Shown piece by piece: positions 43,692 to 53,049 of a stretch of 64,000 nt of DNA (positions within the stretch are counted from its first letter, which is position 1; each line of letters begins with the position of its first letter). Under the pieces are notes generated by a model, which made no database searches, was not told the DNA's origin, and saw only the letters and a list, made by a program, of their open reading frames with translations. This stretch comes from Candidatus Poribacteria bacterium (GTDB taxonomy: Bacteria > Poribacteria > WGA-4E > WGA-3G). The DNA is taken from the NCBI GenBank assembly GCA_958295815.1, contig OY282374.1:950856-1014855 (forward strand), given 5' to 3'. Made by a program: the position numbers and the translations under genes.

Positions 43692-43768
43692 TGTGTTGCA
43701 TCCTTTGTTCCAATGGTTATCTGGGGAATATGTTCGATATGGAAACGGAAATCGGATAAGACGCTCAC

Positions 43769-43789
43769 AAAAAGCAAGCAGCTCTGCTT
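43769..43789 (-). terminator. Possible intrinsic terminator
   Basis: Minus strand: AAGCA-GAGC-TGCTT hairpin followed by GC and five T. It lies about 160 bp past the end of the WD40/metalloprotease gene and before the TlpA-like gene. Confidence 0.4.
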
Positions 43790-43945
43790 ATACACGTTCA
43801 TGGATGCACTTTTAGGGACTATTTCGTAAGATTAGATTTACTTTTTTGTCAACTGGAGAGCAAAGATTGGGCAAGCACAAAACCTGTTCTACACAAAAGA
43901 CCAAGAGACAACGGAGCACAAGGCTATCCGGACAATGGAAAAAAA

Positions 43946-46402
43946 TTACTTCCGAATCAGCATTTTTCGCGTGGCTGTGACATCCCCGGCTGTCAGCGTA
44001 TAGAAATAAACGCCACTTGCAATAGATTCACCAAGTTCGTTCCTACCATCCCAATACGCTGCGCGGTTACGAGATTTATAGATACCGATGGGGTGATGTC
44101 CTAAGTCCAGAGTCCTAACTAACTTTCCATCCACAGAATAGATAGAAATGCTTACCTCGGCAGGTTCCGCTAACTGATACGGTATCCACGTTTCGGGGTT
44201 GAAGGGATTTGGATAGTTAGGTAATAGTGTGGTCTCTTTTGGTGTCAATACGATCAAGAGTTGTTCGAGCATTAAGATGCCACGCTGAAACGTGGGATGG
44301 GTTAGGTTCATTTGTTGTGCCAGATGCAGCCACTGTTGTATATTTGCCTGTGTAAGAGCGATCTCTGGGTCGTGATGTCTTATAGAAGGTGCGGCTGCGC
44401 CTTTACCGAACGCTCCAGCAACTAAAACGAGATCGACGATATTCACAACATCGTCTCCGTTCACATCTATACGATTTAGTCCCCGCTGTCCGAACTTAGA
44501 GGCAACTAATACCAAATCCTGAATGTTGATTCTACCATCTTCGTTCACATCCTCCGGCGAGGTGATTGGGAATTCCTGATGTGTGAAGTTTCCATGCACG
44601 TCTATAACCCGTAGGGTTACAGAGTCATCTATAACCTGAAGGGGTTCAGAATCAGCTGTCAGGGTCAACGGAGCGGTGACAAATTCGACAATGTTGCTGC
44701 TGCCGTCTAGGGATTTGCAATCAAGTATGCTTAAATCATGACCGTTTAGGTACTCAACTGTAGTAAATAGTTGTACTTGATGGAGACCGTCGAGGTCGGT
44801 TATTTTAAAGCGGAGAAGCATACCATCTGGACCGGGAGACCCCATTTCAATCGTTGTAGGTTCATTGAAGTATGTCTGATGAGTGTTGAAGTAGCGATGG
44901 GCAGCCAGCCACTCGGCAGCGCAGGGCGAGGTTGTCATCGGCTCGGTACTGTATGAGTCTATCCAAGGTTTCAAATTGTTGCGGAAGTCGTGTTGCAATC
45001 CAAAAGCGTGTCCGAGTTCATGAATAGTCACATCAATTTCCTCAAAACACCAACCAGAGGCAGGGATGAGGACTGTTCCTCCAAAAGTTCCGAAGGGGCC
45101 CCCAAAACCACACGCAAAACCGTCAAGAGCTTCCGTACTGGTATCTAAGGCGGCAAGATAGATGTTGGTAGATCTATCGAAGTGCTCACCGATTTCTTCC
45201 CAAACCTTTCCGGCTTGCGTATGATAATACTCATCATTAAACTTCCCTTTCACGTGATGTACGACTGCCTTACCGGTTGCATCTGTTTCAAACTGAAAAG
45301 TTTTTCTGCCGAACCCATAATGTTCCATCTGTCCAGCGAAAATCTGCTGCGCCTCTTTTATCAACTTATCTAACTTTGTGTCTATATCGGGCTGAGTGGG
45401 TCGGTCGTTTGGCAGGAAGTAAATCAGGCGCACGATGTCTCGTTGATACTGTGATTCTAAATGTCTTTGGATGTTACGGACACGGACGGTGCCATCTTCA
45501 CCACCACTAGCGATGGTTGTGCCGTCGGGGGAGAAAGCGATCCCTCTAATCCAACCCGTGTGCCCTAGCAACGTAGCTATGTTTTCACCACTTTCAGGAG
45601 ACCAGAGCGTTACTGCTTCCGACCCACCGCTGGCAAGTATTTTCCCGTCAGGGGAGAAATCAATAGCGGCTGCTCCATTATTATGAAGTGTGCCAAGGAG
45701 TTTCCAATTTGAGACAGCCCACAATTTAATTCCTCCATCCCACGAAGAACTCGCTAATATCCGGTTGTCTGGAGAAAATTTAACGTTGTTGATATCTGAA
45801 GTATGTCCCTCTAAAATCGTGGTAATTTGTTTTACCTGAATATCCCAGATTTTCACGGTAGTCCCTGTGCCGTCATCTGTGGCGAGGTAATTTCCATCCT
45901 GTGAAAAGGCAAGTGTCCACACCCAGACGTCGTGTTGGAACGTAGCAATTTCAGCCTGATTGGAGATATCCAAGATCTTTGCATGTCTACCGGAAGTAGC
46001 GATCAGTTGCCCATTGGGGTGAAATGCTGCTGTATGGATTGGGGAAGGCATTCGGACTGTAATAGGTTCATGGGTCCCAATGTTTTCCCACTGAGAAATA
46101 TCCCATATTTTAAAGGTTCTATCCTCACTGCCACTCACAAGCAATTTTCCATCTGGAGAGAATATTACTGAATTGACTTTGTCTTTATGGGCGTTGAGGT
46201 CTTTCACGGTGTTCTCTCGCAAGTCCCACAGTTTGATGGTGTTGTGCCCACCAGCACTCGCGAGAATAGAGTTATCTACTGGTGAGAATGCCACCGATTG
46301 GACAGGACCACCATGCTCAAGGACGGCGCCGTCTTGGGCAAAAGTAAAGGAGGCAAAAAGTAATAAGACAAGTGCCGCCACATATAAGCGTACGAATTGC
46401 AT
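43946..46402 (-). CDS. Exported WD40 - metalloprotease - dockerin - T9SS-type C-terminal domain protein
   Basis: 818 aa. Signal peptide QFVRLYVAALVLLLFASFTFA, then about seven WD40 blades (for example VNSVIFSPDGKLLVSGSEDR) to about residue 315. A metallopeptidase-like part follows with the zinc motif IHELGHAFGLQHD. Next come a dockerin with two Ca-binding repeats (DVNEDGRINIQDLVLVASKF and DVNGDDVVNIVDLVLVAGAF) and a FlgD/T9SS-type C-terminal domain (LLPNYPNPFNPETWIPYQL ... GVYFYTLTAGD). Start ATG 46402, with AAAAGGA eight bases upstream. A PorV-like gene lies 295 bp upstream on the same strand. Confidence 0.92.
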   Translation of the reverse strand: MQFVRLYVAALVLLLFASFTFAQDGAVLEHGGPVQSVAFSPVDNSILASAGGHNTIKLWDLRENTVKDLNAHKDKVNSVIFSPDGKLLVSGSEDRTFKIWDISQWENIGTHEPITVRMPSPIHTAAFHPNGQLIATSGRHAKILDISNQAEIATFQHDVWVWTLAFSQDGNYLATDDGTGTTVKIWDIQVKQITTILEGHTSDINNVKFSPDNRILASSSWDGGIKLWAVSNWKLLGTLHNNGAAAIDFSPDGKILASGGSEAVTLWSPESGENIATLLGHTGWIRGIAFSPDGTTIASGGEDGTVRVRNIQRHLESQYQRDIVRLIYFLPNDRPTQPDIDTKLDKLIKEAQQIFAGQMEHYGFGRKTFQFETDATGKAVVHHVKGKFNDEYYHTQAGKVWEEIGEHFDRSTNIYLAALDTSTEALDGFACGFGGPFGTFGGTVLIPASGWCFEEIDVTIHELGHAFGLQHDFRNNLKPWIDSYSTEPMTTSPCAAEWLAAHRYFNTHQTYFNEPTTIEMGSPGPDGMLLRFKITDLDGLHQVQLFTTVEYLNGHDLSILDCKSLDGSSNIVEFVTAPLTLTADSEPLQVIDDSVTLRVIDVHGNFTHQEFPITSPEDVNEDGRINIQDLVLVASKFGQRGLNRIDVNGDDVVNIVDLVLVAGAFGKGAAAPSIRHHDPEIALTQANIQQWLHLAQQMNLTHPTFQRGILMLEQLLIVLTPKETTLLPNYPNPFNPETWIPYQLAEPAEVSISIYSVDGKLVRTLDLGHHPIGIYKSRNRAAYWDGRNELGESIASGVYFYTLTAGDVTATRKMLIRK

Positions 46403-46697
46403 TCTAGGAATCCTTTTCAATGCGTTCAGGTTTGCTACTTCAAAGCGTTATGCTAACGTTAACCTAAGTTCTTATCTACATACAATAATTCCTATAGAGA
46501 TGTGAAGTCATGTATAAATTATTATATAAAAAATTAGTTTTAAATATAAAACACCATTATGATTTTATAATAGGTCGCCTACATTTACAAGCCAAATTAA
46601 ATCTGTAGATGATTTAAAAATGAAGGAAATCTGCAGGATGTTCAAGGAAACTGGGGTTTGAACATCCATGGCTTTTTGGACGGAATTTGATTGGTAA

Positions 46698-47756
46698 CTA
46701 AAATTCTCCAGAGACGGAGATGCGTTGGGAACCACCGAGGGTGTGTGTGTTGAAGGCGTAGTTGATAAAAAATGACATCTCATTTACCCGCAAGCGGAGT
46801 CCGGCACCAGCTGAGAGTCCATGTCCGTTCCATCCGCCGCGGAGTGCGACGATATTGAAGAGCCAATATTCTGCCCCTATGCGTGGGACGAGTCCACCTC
46901 CGCCACCCCCTGCCTCTAGATCGGCTTGGTCAGTTTCGATATCTGCACCGATAGCCCCTTTGCCGAGACGTGGAACAGTAAAGTGATAAGCCGTCCCAAC
47001 TCGGAATCGACGCGTGCGGGTGAACGTCGGTCTGTCAGCGGTGTCCCAACGGATCTGGGTGCCTGTTGCATCTAACAACATTGCCCCGACACGTAATCCT
47101 TTGTAGGGTTCTGCGATTACGCCAATATCAATGCCGAAGCCGTTTCCACTGTTTTCAAAGATGGATTGGTTGAGAAGTTTGAGGTTTCCGCCGACAGATA
47201 CAATCGGGTGAACTTGGCGAGCGTAAGAGATGAGTAGCGCATTGTCGGTATTGCTGAAATACTCGGCGACTTCAGGTTTGTCAATATAGGGTTCACCATC
47301 TTCTTTAATTCCGTTGCCGTTTTTATCCTGGAAATCGCCGAGGATACCATTGTTATTTATGTCAATAAACGTGGTTCGTGGTATATCGTCAATGCCGAGT
47401 CGGATCCAGCTTAGACCGAGGCTGCCGATGTCCTCAATTTGATAGACATAGTTAAAGAAATTATAGGTAACTAATCCTCTGCTCAGCCAACTACCATCTC
47501 CAGTGCTAAAAGTGTCGGAGTACATAGCGGTAAAACTGTGTTTTTTGACTTTCGTAAGTCCGGCGGGATTCCAATAAGTAGCAGTTGCATCGTCAGCGAT
47601 GGCAACGAACGCACCTCCCATTCCCAAAGCGCGCGCACCTACGCCGTGACTGAGGAATTCAGCAGCATGTGCGCCTTCATCCGCTGCGATGCCAGTTGTG
47701 GCTGGAATGAGGCTTACTATCAAAATGTAAAAGCAAATGAATCGAATTTTTGTCAT
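46698..47756 (-). CDS. PorV/PorQ-family outer-membrane protein
   Basis: 352 aa with signal peptide IRFICFYILIVSLIPATTGIA and a beta-barrel of the UPF0164/PorV type, FadL-like: GVGARALGMGGAFVAIADDA, TATYWNPAGLTKVKKHSFTA, LRGGWNGHGLSAGAGLRLR, ending in a terminal Phe (ISVSGEF). An insert with two Asn/Asp-rich loops, DINNNGILGDFQDKNGNGIK, looks EF-hand-like. In T9SS bacteria PorV carries cargo to the attachment complex; the neighbouring WD40 protein has a T9SS-type C-terminal domain. Start at ATG 47756; the longer frame includes repeat DNA. Confidence 0.85.
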   Translation of the reverse strand: MTKIRFICFYILIVSLIPATTGIAADEGAHAAEFLSHGVGARALGMGGAFVAIADDATATYWNPAGLTKVKKHSFTAMYSDTFSTGDGSWLSRGLVTYNFFNYVYQIEDIGSLGLSWIRLGIDDIPRTTFIDINNNGILGDFQDKNGNGIKEDGEPYIDKPEVAEYFSNTDNALLISYARQVHPIVSVGGNLKLLNQSIFENSGNGFGIDIGVIAEPYKGLRVGAMLLDATGTQIRWDTADRPTFTRTRRFRVGTAYHFTVPRLGKGAIGADIETDQADLEAGGGGGGLVPRIGAEYWLFNIVALRGGWNGHGLSAGAGLRLRVNEMSFFINYAFNTHTLGGSQRISVSGEF

Positions 47757-47767
47757 GACCTTAAAAC

Positions 47768-47788
47768 GGCGCGCTTTGTAAGCGCGCC
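47768..47788. repeat. REP-like palindrome, GTAGG family copy 2
   Basis: Arms GGCGCGCTT (47768-47776) and AAGCGCGCC (47780-47788) with a TGT loop, followed by TACC. It lies in the leader of the PorV-like gene. Confidence 0.75.
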
Positions 47789-47850
47789 TACCATATTGGA
47801 AATTTTTAAAACATCGCGCCTGAAATAAAACAGATAGACGAAGCAGTGCT

Positions 47851-49812
47851 CTAACCCGGCGCGAAGTCATAGATGGGTTCTCGAATAATAACGCTTAAAA
47901 CGCTCCAGAAGGCACCGACGCAGTATTCACCGAGGATCACACCGAAAAAGAAGAATACCATCGTTCGGTAGGTTCCGGGTCCCCCAAATCGGAGTGCCAT
48001 CCACTTGAGAAAACTGCTGATGACTAAGCAACTCCAAAAATAGCCGACACCACCTGTCATAGAAATAGGATAGCCAGCTGGATGGAGGGGCCACCAGATA
48101 AAACGCATCCGCATGATCATTAGGAAGAAAGTGAAACCCATACCGCATGCCATAAAGGACATTGCGGGGATGTCCGGGTCGCGTGGGAAGGCAAATAGAC
48201 CGGCAAGCCAGCCGAATTGGCCGATATGTCCGACCGATGGTCCGATGCCACCGCCTGCGCCTGTAATTGCGCCACCGAGACGATAGAGTTCGCTGAGCGT
48301 TGCCCAAAATGATGCGAGAGATCCGAGAATGACAGCGATGACCATTGCGAGCACCAGACGTTTCGTGTTCATATTTGCCCGTTCCGCCATCTTAAATGCT
48401 TCGAGTTGGTGTGGCATGATATGTTCACGGTAACCACGTCCGCTGAAGAACCAAAAATAGGGAAAGACTGTCAAATTGTTGGGTCCAATACGGCGCGTTC
48501 CCAAGATGTTAACTAAGAACTGTTGTGCATTACACATCCCCGCCATTTCATGAGCGGGAGGACCGAGTTCCGCACGGACACGCGTAATAGCGAGTGAGAT
48601 GGCAAAGAAGAATGCGAAGAAGGGGAGAATAATTGGGAGTGTCATTCCCGCCTTCAGACAGAACCAGATGATATAAAGTCCAGCGAGGACGATAAGCAAG
48701 AGCGCGGTTCGATAGCGGATGGGTTCTTGTGAGTCGTCAATACCCCCCGATGTCCCTAAAATTGTGCGCACAACGTTAGCAATGTGTCTACGCGTTACAA
48801 GAAGAGCGATAACAAAGATCGCCATCCACCCTCCAATTGACTGTTCACTACCATATGGAAAAGGGGCTGGGATTGCGAATGCACTGCCGGCAACTCGCTG
48901 GATTTTCTCGAACAGGTAGAAAAACCACATGGAAAAGGAGAGATCAAGTGGTAAAAGGAACCCTAATCCGATTACAAACGGATAGAGCGGTACAGGAATG
49001 TTACCAACAGCATTCCACGGTTTTTCGGTGAAGAATCTGCCCCAATTCCGGGCATTGTGCCGGACACTAAAATCTGGGAGTATCGGAAAGAAATGTGCCA
49101 AACCGTGCCAGATATTTATAACTGCAGCGATGATGAATCCATACCATAGGATACGACTTCGAAAGAGTTGTGCGGCTCCACCTCTTTCCGTAATTGCCAT
49201 CGGAAGTTGGATGATTGGATATGCTAATTTCTCGTGTTCTGTCCACTGTTTCCGAACAAGGACATTTAAGCAGATCATGATGGTGCCGAGTGCCAGGATA
49301 AGTGATGTCCACCACAAAGTCGGCATTATCCATGCTCCGCCGATTTTGGCGTTATAAAAAGGCGTGTTGCCTTCGTAAAATCCGCGGATAATCTCCCTGT
49401 CTGCGACAACGAGATGTTGTGGAACGTAGGTATGGAACATGTCCGCCCAGTCGTTCTCAATTGTTGCGAACCAGAATGCGTGGGGGAGTGCGGGAATTGT
49501 TAGGGCTAATGTATCGTGACCAGCCAACCCAGATGCGATAGAGAGCATGGCGTAGATTGTGATCATTTCCCCCTGCGTTAGCGCGGATCGCGGAGCAAAA
49601 CGTTTCAGGAAGAGGTTAATCAAAATCAGAAAAAAGATGTTAAGAACGACATTCCAAAATAGGGAGATGGTAGTTGGATGCCCAGAGTGCCAGACACACT
49701 CAACTTCAATGACCCAAAAGACATTGGGCGGGATTAAAAAGATGGCAATGAGTATTGCGCGCCATGTAACACCGGACGCACGGCGTTGATCTTGTTGGTC
49801 TAAATTTTCCAC
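47851..49812 (-). CDS. Large polytopic membrane protein, DUF6785-like, copy 2
   Basis: 653 aa with about 12-14 hydrophobic segments; paralogue of the protein at 31.7-33.6 kb. Shared blocks: GVTWRAILIAIFLIPPN, LFWNVVLNIFFLILINLF, TRVRAELGPPAHEMAG, HIMPHQLEAFKMAERANM, PAMSFMACGMGFTFFLMI. Start GTG 49812 with a weak ribosome site. Function unknown; a solute transporter is a guess from topology. Confidence 0.8.
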   Translation of the reverse strand: MENLDQQDQRRASGVTWRAILIAIFLIPPNVFWVIEVECVWHSGHPTTISLFWNVVLNIFFLILINLFLKRFAPRSALTQGEMITIYAMLSIASGLAGHDTLALTIPALPHAFWFATIENDWADMFHTYVPQHLVVADREIIRGFYEGNTPFYNAKIGGAWIMPTLWWTSLILALGTIMICLNVLVRKQWTEHEKLAYPIIQLPMAITERGGAAQLFRSRILWYGFIIAAVINIWHGLAHFFPILPDFSVRHNARNWGRFFTEKPWNAVGNIPVPLYPFVIGLGFLLPLDLSFSMWFFYLFEKIQRVAGSAFAIPAPFPYGSEQSIGGWMAIFVIALLVTRRHIANVVRTILGTSGGIDDSQEPIRYRTALLLIVLAGLYIIWFCLKAGMTLPIILPFFAFFFAISLAITRVRAELGPPAHEMAGMCNAQQFLVNILGTRRIGPNNLTVFPYFWFFSGRGYREHIMPHQLEAFKMAERANMNTKRLVLAMVIAVILGSLASFWATLSELYRLGGAITGAGGGIGPSVGHIGQFGWLAGLFAFPRDPDIPAMSFMACGMGFTFFLMIMRMRFIWWPLHPAGYPISMTGGVGYFWSCLVISSFLKWMALRFGGPGTYRTMVFFFFGVILGEYCVGAFWSVLSVIIREPIYDFAPG

Positions 49813-49960
49813 AGTTTATTTTTCGCTTTCTGCCGTTTATAGTAAAATCCGAAGATGCTTATAATTTGGTATAGCACTTATATATATGATTCCTTTGTTG
49901 ATGTACTTCTTCATAAAAATGTGCGATTAAAGCCACGCTTTCGGAATTATTGCCTTGAAG

Positions 49961-51469
49961 TTAAAAGTGTGTGGGAGGTGTGCTCTCTTTCAATTCCCAC
50001 AAAATGTGTCCAAATTCAAACGCACCTGCTGCATTACCTCTTATAAGTTCCGCGTCAATTCCCCAAGCGAGTTTGTAAGCCGCGAGAATTTGTGTCAACG
50101 AGCTTTCTACATTGCCGTGGCAGAGCAGAGCGACCGTGCCGCCTCCACCACCACCGGTAATTTTAGCACCGTAGATACCACCCCGTTTCCCAATTTTCCG
50201 AGCGATATTCACAAGTCCATCGACTTCAGGTGAACCGAGTCCTGCCAAATCCCGATAACTCGTGTTGGATTCGTACATGAGATTACCTGCCTCTCTGAGA
50301 TAGTCGGGAGTGTGATCTGGATCGTTATCAACATTTTTTATAGCGGTTATGAATTGCTGAACACGTGCGTTTTCATAGATAGCATGTTTTACTCGGTCCT
50401 TCACGACGTACAATTTTTCGGGTTCTACTTGCGTAACAGTATCAACGGTTTCACCGTATCTGTTGAGGAACTCTTCCCCGGGCATCTGTTCGGGCAATAG
50501 GTATTCGCATTGTTCGTGGAATTCCTCGACAGAAAGATTGCACAGATAGTTATCCGCTAATACCTCTGATATGTTTCGGGTTGGGTGATTCTCTCCAGTA
50601 TCAGTATCTGATGCGAAAGCCGCCTTGAGGATCGTCAACCCCATAAAAGTTCCGGTCCGTGTGTCAATGTAGGCGGTACTTGTTGTACTTCTGCGTACTT
50701 TTGTGTAGATACCGACAAAATTTACATTCGATGGGCATGAGACCAATTCCAAGATTTTGTCTGGTTGACAGAGGATTGACAGAATTTTTGTCGACATGCC
50801 TGCAACAGAAGTCACCTGATCCATAATACCACAAGGCGCACCAACAATCTGATTTTCAACGGTTTGAGCGAGCTGCGCTATTTCTATCATACCTAACTCT
50901 AAATTGTAGAGTTGATTGAGGGCTGTTAGTGTGGCTACCTCAATAGCTGCAGAGGACGCTATACCCCCTCCCATAGGAATATTACTGTTGATAACGATTG
51001 TCGCACCGTGTGGAAATTGATCGATTTTTCCTTCCTTAAGAAGCACGTAAAATGTCCCGAGTATGTACCCTGTCCACGCTGTTCTTGGTTTTTTATTAAA
51101 GAATTCCCGAATCTGCGAATACGTTTTAAGAGTACTACCGATATAAAAGTTATCGAGCGATAGGTGAAAATCAGGTTTCAGTTGATCGCCAGCACTGAGT
51201 GTAACCGCACATAGGTTGTTATCTTCTCTGGCTTGGCATGCGGCGACTGCAGTTCGGTTGAGCGTCATCTCAAAGACATTCGCACCACAGTAATCGGCGA
51301 TACCGCCCATAATGTCGAGTCTTGCCGGTGCACAGGTCACAATCACCTGCCCTCTTTTTTGTAAGCCAAAGGAAAAGAAAAGGTCAGAAGAATCCTCCTG
51401 TAAGAGGTATTCCAATTCAGAGACCTGAAACGGTTTCATTTTGGGGCCGTGGAGTTGTTCGACTTTCAT
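49961..51469 (-). CDS. GHMP kinase, galactokinase/arabinokinase-like
   Basis: Sugar-1-kinase of the GHMP superfamily (about 502 aa). Motif 1 is CAPARLDIMGGIADYCG, in the MGGIADY form seen in arabinokinase-type enzymes rather than the IGEHTDY of GalK. Motif 2 is IPMGGGIASSAAIEVATL (ATP loop) and motif 3 AKITGGGGGGTVALLCHG. The catalytic Asp is expected in GAPCGIMDQVTSVAG. The start is uncertain: ATG 51469 is used; GTG 51523 is in frame. It probably phosphorylates a pentose or galactose at C1. Confidence 0.87.
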   Translation of the reverse strand: MKVEQLHGPKMKPFQVSELEYLLQEDSSDLFFSFGLQKRGQVIVTCAPARLDIMGGIADYCGANVFEMTLNRTAVAACQAREDNNLCAVTLSAGDQLKPDFHLSLDNFYIGSTLKTYSQIREFFNKKPRTAWTGYILGTFYVLLKEGKIDQFPHGATIVINSNIPMGGGIASSAAIEVATLTALNQLYNLELGMIEIAQLAQTVENQIVGAPCGIMDQVTSVAGMSTKILSILCQPDKILELVSCPSNVNFVGIYTKVRRSTTSTAYIDTRTGTFMGLTILKAAFASDTDTGENHPTRNISEVLADNYLCNLSVEEFHEQCEYLLPEQMPGEEFLNRYGETVDTVTQVEPEKLYVVKDRVKHAIYENARVQQFITAIKNVDNDPDHTPDYLREAGNLMYESNTSYRDLAGLGSPEVDGLVNIARKIGKRGGIYGAKITGGGGGGTVALLCHGNVESSLTQILAAYKLAWGIDAELIRGNAAGAFEFGHILWELKESTPPTHF

Positions 51470-51567
51470 CTGTCTTAATTCCAACCGATGCCGTTTATGG
51501 ATTTCTTGCTCACAGAGGTTCACCGGTTCATTCTGGGACCAGAAAAAACTTCTGATAGTGAAAAGAA

Positions 51568-52899
51568 TTAGGAAACCTGAACAATCCGTTTCTCAAATTC
51601 AGCATGGTTAATCTGTTTAAACTTGTTTTGCCCCTGTTTTTCATAAAAAGCCCACAAATCAGGATTTTCGCTATTGGCGAATATACCGAAGCGTGCATCA
51701 CTAACTGAAAGATACGATTGCAGCTGTTCCACTCCAGTCCCTATGTATCCAATTTGTTTGCATTCTGCAACGGTTAAAAGATTTTCTTCCGCGTCCATAA
51801 GCACAACGTCGGCTCTACCAGTATAAGATCCCATCTGGATTTCATATTGTAGTTTTATGGAACAATCCGAGAATTGCGTCTTAAAATAATTGATAACAGC
51901 ACGTTCAACTACAACTTCACTTGGTGCCTCACTGAGGAGTTCCATAGGTAGTAGATTATTGAAAAGGAACCCTTGTTCTGGTGCAGGTATTACCTTGGAT
52001 TTATCAGGAATTTTACCAGAAGAGTGTTTGGGCAGAATAGCGTCGAGCACATCTTTCACTTTTTCAACAAGCATTCCACCATTTTTAATTAATTTATGAC
52101 AACCTCTTGAATGATCCGAAAGAATTTGACCGGGGACCGCGAATACCTTTCGTCCTTGCTTGTGTGCCTGTTCTGCTGTTATAAGTGATCCACTCCTTAT
52201 AGGCGCCTCGACTACGATTGTACCGAGTGTTAATCCACTAATGATTCGGTTGCGTTGCGGAAAATTTGTGCGCCTTACGGGCATATCCATCGGAAATTCA
52301 GAGATCAACGCCCCAGATAGCGTAATTTTCTCTGCAAGTTTACAATGTTCATCAGGATAGACGCGACTCAAACCTGTACCGAAAACTGCGATAGTTCTGC
52401 CTCCGACCTCAAGGGCACCGCGGTGTGCGCACGCGTCAATACCTTTTGCCAGTCCACTTACCACTGTCACACCGTTTTTTGCAAGTTGAGAACTTAGTTG
52501 AAAGCTTATTCGCTGCCCATAATCCGCTGCTTGCCGAGGTCCGACTATAGAGATACTATGCGTATCCTCGGGTTTCAGTTCGCCTTTAACATAAAGCACT
52601 GGCGGTGGAGAGTCAATATCTTTTAGATGTAGTGGGTACGCATCATCGTAAAGCGTTACGATAGAGCACCCATGCTGGCGGATAAGTTCTAATTCGTGTT
52701 TTAGTGGGTAATAAAGTAGTCTTAAACCGGGAGGTGTGGTGCTGCCCGCTTTCTGAAGTGCCTCCTGTATATCTTTATCTGACGCTTTCAGTGCTTCCAC
52801 AGCACTACCAAAAACTTCAACCAATTGTTGGATTGTTTTTGGACCCACTCCCTGCATCAAGTTGAGATGAATTAGACTTATTGTCTCATCCGATAACAT
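51568..52899 (-). CDS. dprA: DprA (DNA processing protein) fused to a PD-(D/E)XK-type domain
   Basis: 443 aa. A helix-hairpin-helix stretch (GVGPKTIQQLVEVFGS) is followed by the Rossmann core that loads RecA onto ssDNA: SIVGPRQAADYG, VVSGLAKGIDACAHRGAL, TIAVFGTGLSRVYPDEH, LISEFPMDMPVRRTNFPQRN, IVVEAPIRSGSLITAEQA, VFAVPGQILSDHSRGCHKLI. Instead of the usual winged helix, residues 320-443 resemble the HsdR N-terminal nuclease fold: Glu332, GRAD364, E379-C-K381, then QLQSYL. AGGAGC precedes the ATG. A DNA-uptake or anti-phage role is possible. Confidence 0.9.
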   Translation of the reverse strand: MLSDETISLIHLNLMQGVGPKTIQQLVEVFGSAVEALKASDKDIQEALQKAGSTTPPGLRLLYYPLKHELELIRQHGCSIVTLYDDAYPLHLKDIDSPPPVLYVKGELKPEDTHSISIVGPRQAADYGQRISFQLSSQLAKNGVTVVSGLAKGIDACAHRGALEVGGRTIAVFGTGLSRVYPDEHCKLAEKITLSGALISEFPMDMPVRRTNFPQRNRIISGLTLGTIVVEAPIRSGSLITAEQAHKQGRKVFAVPGQILSDHSRGCHKLIKNGGMLVEKVKDVLDAILPKHSSGKIPDKSKVIPAPEQGFLFNNLLPMELLSEAPSEVVVERAVINYFKTQFSDCSIKLQYEIQMGSYTGRADVVLMDAEENLLTVAECKQIGYIGTGVEQLQSYLSVSDARFGIFANSENPDLWAFYEKQGQNKFKQINHAEFEKRIVQVS

Positions 52900-53049
52900 G
52901 GTCAGCTCCTAGCAACATATTCCGAGTCTCACTAGGAGAGTCAGCATCTACTATATCATGTTATGCCAATTGGGTTAATTTATCAAGTCTTTTTTGTTTA
53001 TAGAACTTATGTGTATCCATATCCACTGGCGTAGTGTTGAGAAGCACAT

